A DNA stretch of 64,000 nucleotides from GAS188 sp963713805 (GTDB lineage: Bacteria > Pseudomonadota > Alphaproteobacteria > Rhizobiales > Beijerinckiaceae): assembly GCA_963713805.1 (NCBI GenBank), contig CAVQNF010000036.1, forward strand, positions 1 through 64,000, in the 5' to 3' direction. Positions 62,576-64,000 of the stretch are shown in pieces. Numbering within the stretch: the first letter of the stretch is position 1; every line of letters begins with the position of its first letter. The position numbers and the translations under genes are program-made. The notes under the pieces are model-generated. The model ran no database searches and was not told where the DNA came from. It saw nothing but the letters and a program-made list of their open reading frames with translations.

Positions 62576-64000
62576 TCACTTGTACATCGTCTGATTCTTG
62601 GTGCCGGGCGCGTATTCATTCGGGTCGACCCAAATGTTGACCACGGCCGATTTGCCGGTTTTCGCGACCCGCTCGCGCGCCTCGCGCAAGGCGCGGCGCG
62701 ATCTTCGCGGCCTCGCGCACCTCGACGCCCCACCCTCCCCACATCTGCGGGAAGACGCGAGAAATTCATGTCGCCGAGCTTGTTGCCGATGTTGCCGCGC
62801 TGCGCGCCGTATTTGGCGAGCTGGCCGTAGCGGATCTGATTCATCGCCGAGTTGTTGCCGATGACGGCGATGTAGGGCGCGCCGAAACGATCGGCGGTCT
62901 CCATGTCGAAGGCGGTCATGCCGAAGGAGCCGTCCCCGTAATAGCAAAGGACCTCCTTCTTCGGATGGGCGAGCTTCGCCGCGATCGCGAAGCCGGTGCC
63001 GACGCCGAGCGAGCCGAGCGCGCCCGGGTCCATCCAGTTGCCGGGCGCCGCGCGGCCGCACCGCCTGCGCCGAGATCGTCACCACATCGCCGCCGTCGCC
63101 GATATAGATCGTGTCGTCGGTGAGGAATTCGTTGATCTCGTAGGCGACGCGGTAGGGATGGATCGGCGACTGGTCCGAGGTGAACATCGCCATCAGCTTT
63201 TGCGTCGCTGCCTCCTCGGCTTGCGTGAGCTCCTTCATCCATTGCCGCCGCTTCTCGCGCTTGTCGTTCTTCAGACGGCCGGAAGCGGCCTGCAGCACCG
63301 CGGCGAGCACGGCGCCGGGATCGCCGACGATGCCGAGCGACACGTCGCGGTTCTTGCCGACGGTGCTGTAGTCCATGTCGATCTGCACGAGCGTCGGCAC
63401 GTTGATGCGCTTGCCGTAGCCCATGCGGAAATCGAACGGCGTGCCGACGATGACGACGACGTCGGCCTTGCCGAAGGCGAGCGAGCGCGTGCGGTCGAAA
63501 TGATGCGGATCGCCGGGCGGCAGGAGGCCGCGGCTCGCCGCCGTTGAAATAGCCGGGAATGTCGAGGCCGCGCAAAAGCGCGATCGCCTCCTCGTGGCCG
63601 CGCGCCGCGAACACCTGCTGGCCGAAGAGGATCGCGGGCCGCTCCGCATTCACCAGGATGTCGGCGAGCCTCTCGATGTCGCGCGGATCGCCGATCGATT
63701 TCGTCGAGGCGCGATAATGGCCGGGCTTCGGCAGCACGGCCTTCGTGACATCGATCTCGCGATCGAGCACGTCGCGCGGGATTTCGAGATAGGACGGCCC
63801 ATAGGCGCCGGCGAAGCATTCGCGCGCCGCCATCGAGATCATGTCCGCGACGCGCTCGGTCGACATCACGGTCGAAGCGAATTTGGTGATCGGCTTCATC
63901 ATGTCGACATGCGGGAGATCCTGGAGGCCGCCCATCTTCCACTGGTTGAGCGCGCTCTGGCCGCCGATATGCAGCACCGGGCTTTCCGAGCGGAAGCGCG
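62576..64000 (-). CDS. Thiamine-pyrophosphate enzyme (oxalyl-CoA decarboxylase / acetolactate synthase-like), C-terminal part; several +1 frameshifts
   Basis: Open to the right edge; the N-terminal TPP-pyrimidine domain is mostly beyond the window. Visible: the end of that domain (YGPSYLEIPRDVLDREID), the central domain (ERPAILFGQQVFAARGHEEA, SRGLLPPGDPHHFDRTRSLA, VVVIVGTPFDFRMGYGKR), and the cofactor domain with GDGGDVVTISAQAV and the TPP/magnesium motif GDGSFGMTAFDMETADRFG ending in VIGNN. The C-terminus is VNIWVDPNEYAPGTKNQ. Frame breaks near 63540, 63050, 62755 and 62703 are each repaired by removing one base. Location before frc suggests oxalyl-CoA decarboxylase, but the sequence differs clearly from the E. 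coli and Oxalobacter enzymes and is nearer to acetolactate-synthase-like proteins. A 2-hydroxyacyl-CoA lyase role is also possible. Confidence 0.78.

Overview
The window is GC-rich DNA from an alphaproteobacterium, most likely of the order Hyphomicrobiales (Rhizobiales). Evidence: the dusB-ntrB-ntrC-ntrY-ntrX-trkA-hfq-hflX order, a fused ispDF, an NtrX lacking the GAFTGA loop, a GAAC-N7-GAAC SOS box in front of lexA, an orphan ABC_sub_bind periplasmic protein, and a Methylobacterium-like formyl-CoA transferase. No rRNA, tRNA, CRISPR array or complete insertion sequence was seen.

Layout. 1-2.4 kb holds the end of an exopolysaccharide locus: the N-terminus of a Wzz/GumC chain-length protein running off the left edge, and a polyprenyl-phosphate sugar transferase. 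2.4-5.6 kb is a scrap yard: tails of an IS481-type transposase, a DUF985-like cupin, a class III cyclase and a substrate-binding protein, plus three small ORFs. 5.7-8.6 kb has an orphan substrate-binding protein and a tannase/feruloyl esterase-like gene. A UDP-glucuronate decarboxylase follows (8.8-9.8 kb). 10-18 kb carries small hypothetical genes, a TAXI-type binding protein and a large repeat-rich membrane-anchored protein with a Sel1-like C-terminus. 18.1-23.8 kb is a complete branched-chain amino-acid ABC operon (livH-M-G-F, a small membrane gene, the binding protein) ending in a strong terminator. 23.9-30.4 kb holds an RDD protein, bpt, ndk, an LTXXQ/Spy-like protein, a molybdopterin oxidoreductase, a family 2 glycosyltransferase and a small secreted protein. 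30.4-33.9 kb is purM-purN facing hflX-hfq. 34-43.2 kb is trkA and the two nitrogen two-component systems plus dusB. 43.4-47.2 kb is ispDF, a CinA-type amidohydrolase, a Coq10/RatA protein and lipA. 47.3-51.1 kb is a TRAP transporter with an SDR dehydrogenase between its binding protein and its fused permease. lexA with its SOS box (51.4-52.2 kb) is followed by three tandem TPR + glycosyltransferase-9-like modules, and then by a second copy of the lexA 3' end. 57.8-64 kb is a minus-strand catabolic set: a TPP enzyme, formyl-CoA transferase, an oxalate/formate-type MFS transporter and an MlrC-family enzyme.

A striking property of the text is that about 25 single-base insertions interrupt otherwise well-conserved genes: the tannase, purM, purN, hflX, TPR modules 2 and 3, mlrC, the MFS gene, frc and the TPP gene. 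Every one I could trace is in the +1 direction, many fall in homopolymers, and removing one base restores a conserved protein. This looks like insertion-type sequencing or assembly error rather than biological decay. Those genes are therefore given here at full restored extent with the break noted.

I did not find a convincing wholly new system. The best candidates for a second look are the lexA-bounded TPR-glycosyltransferase array, the Lys/Ala-rich extension in front of formyl-CoA transferase, the MFS-MlrC coupling beside an oxalate-type CoA pathway, and the repeat protein paired with a permease-less TAXI receptor.
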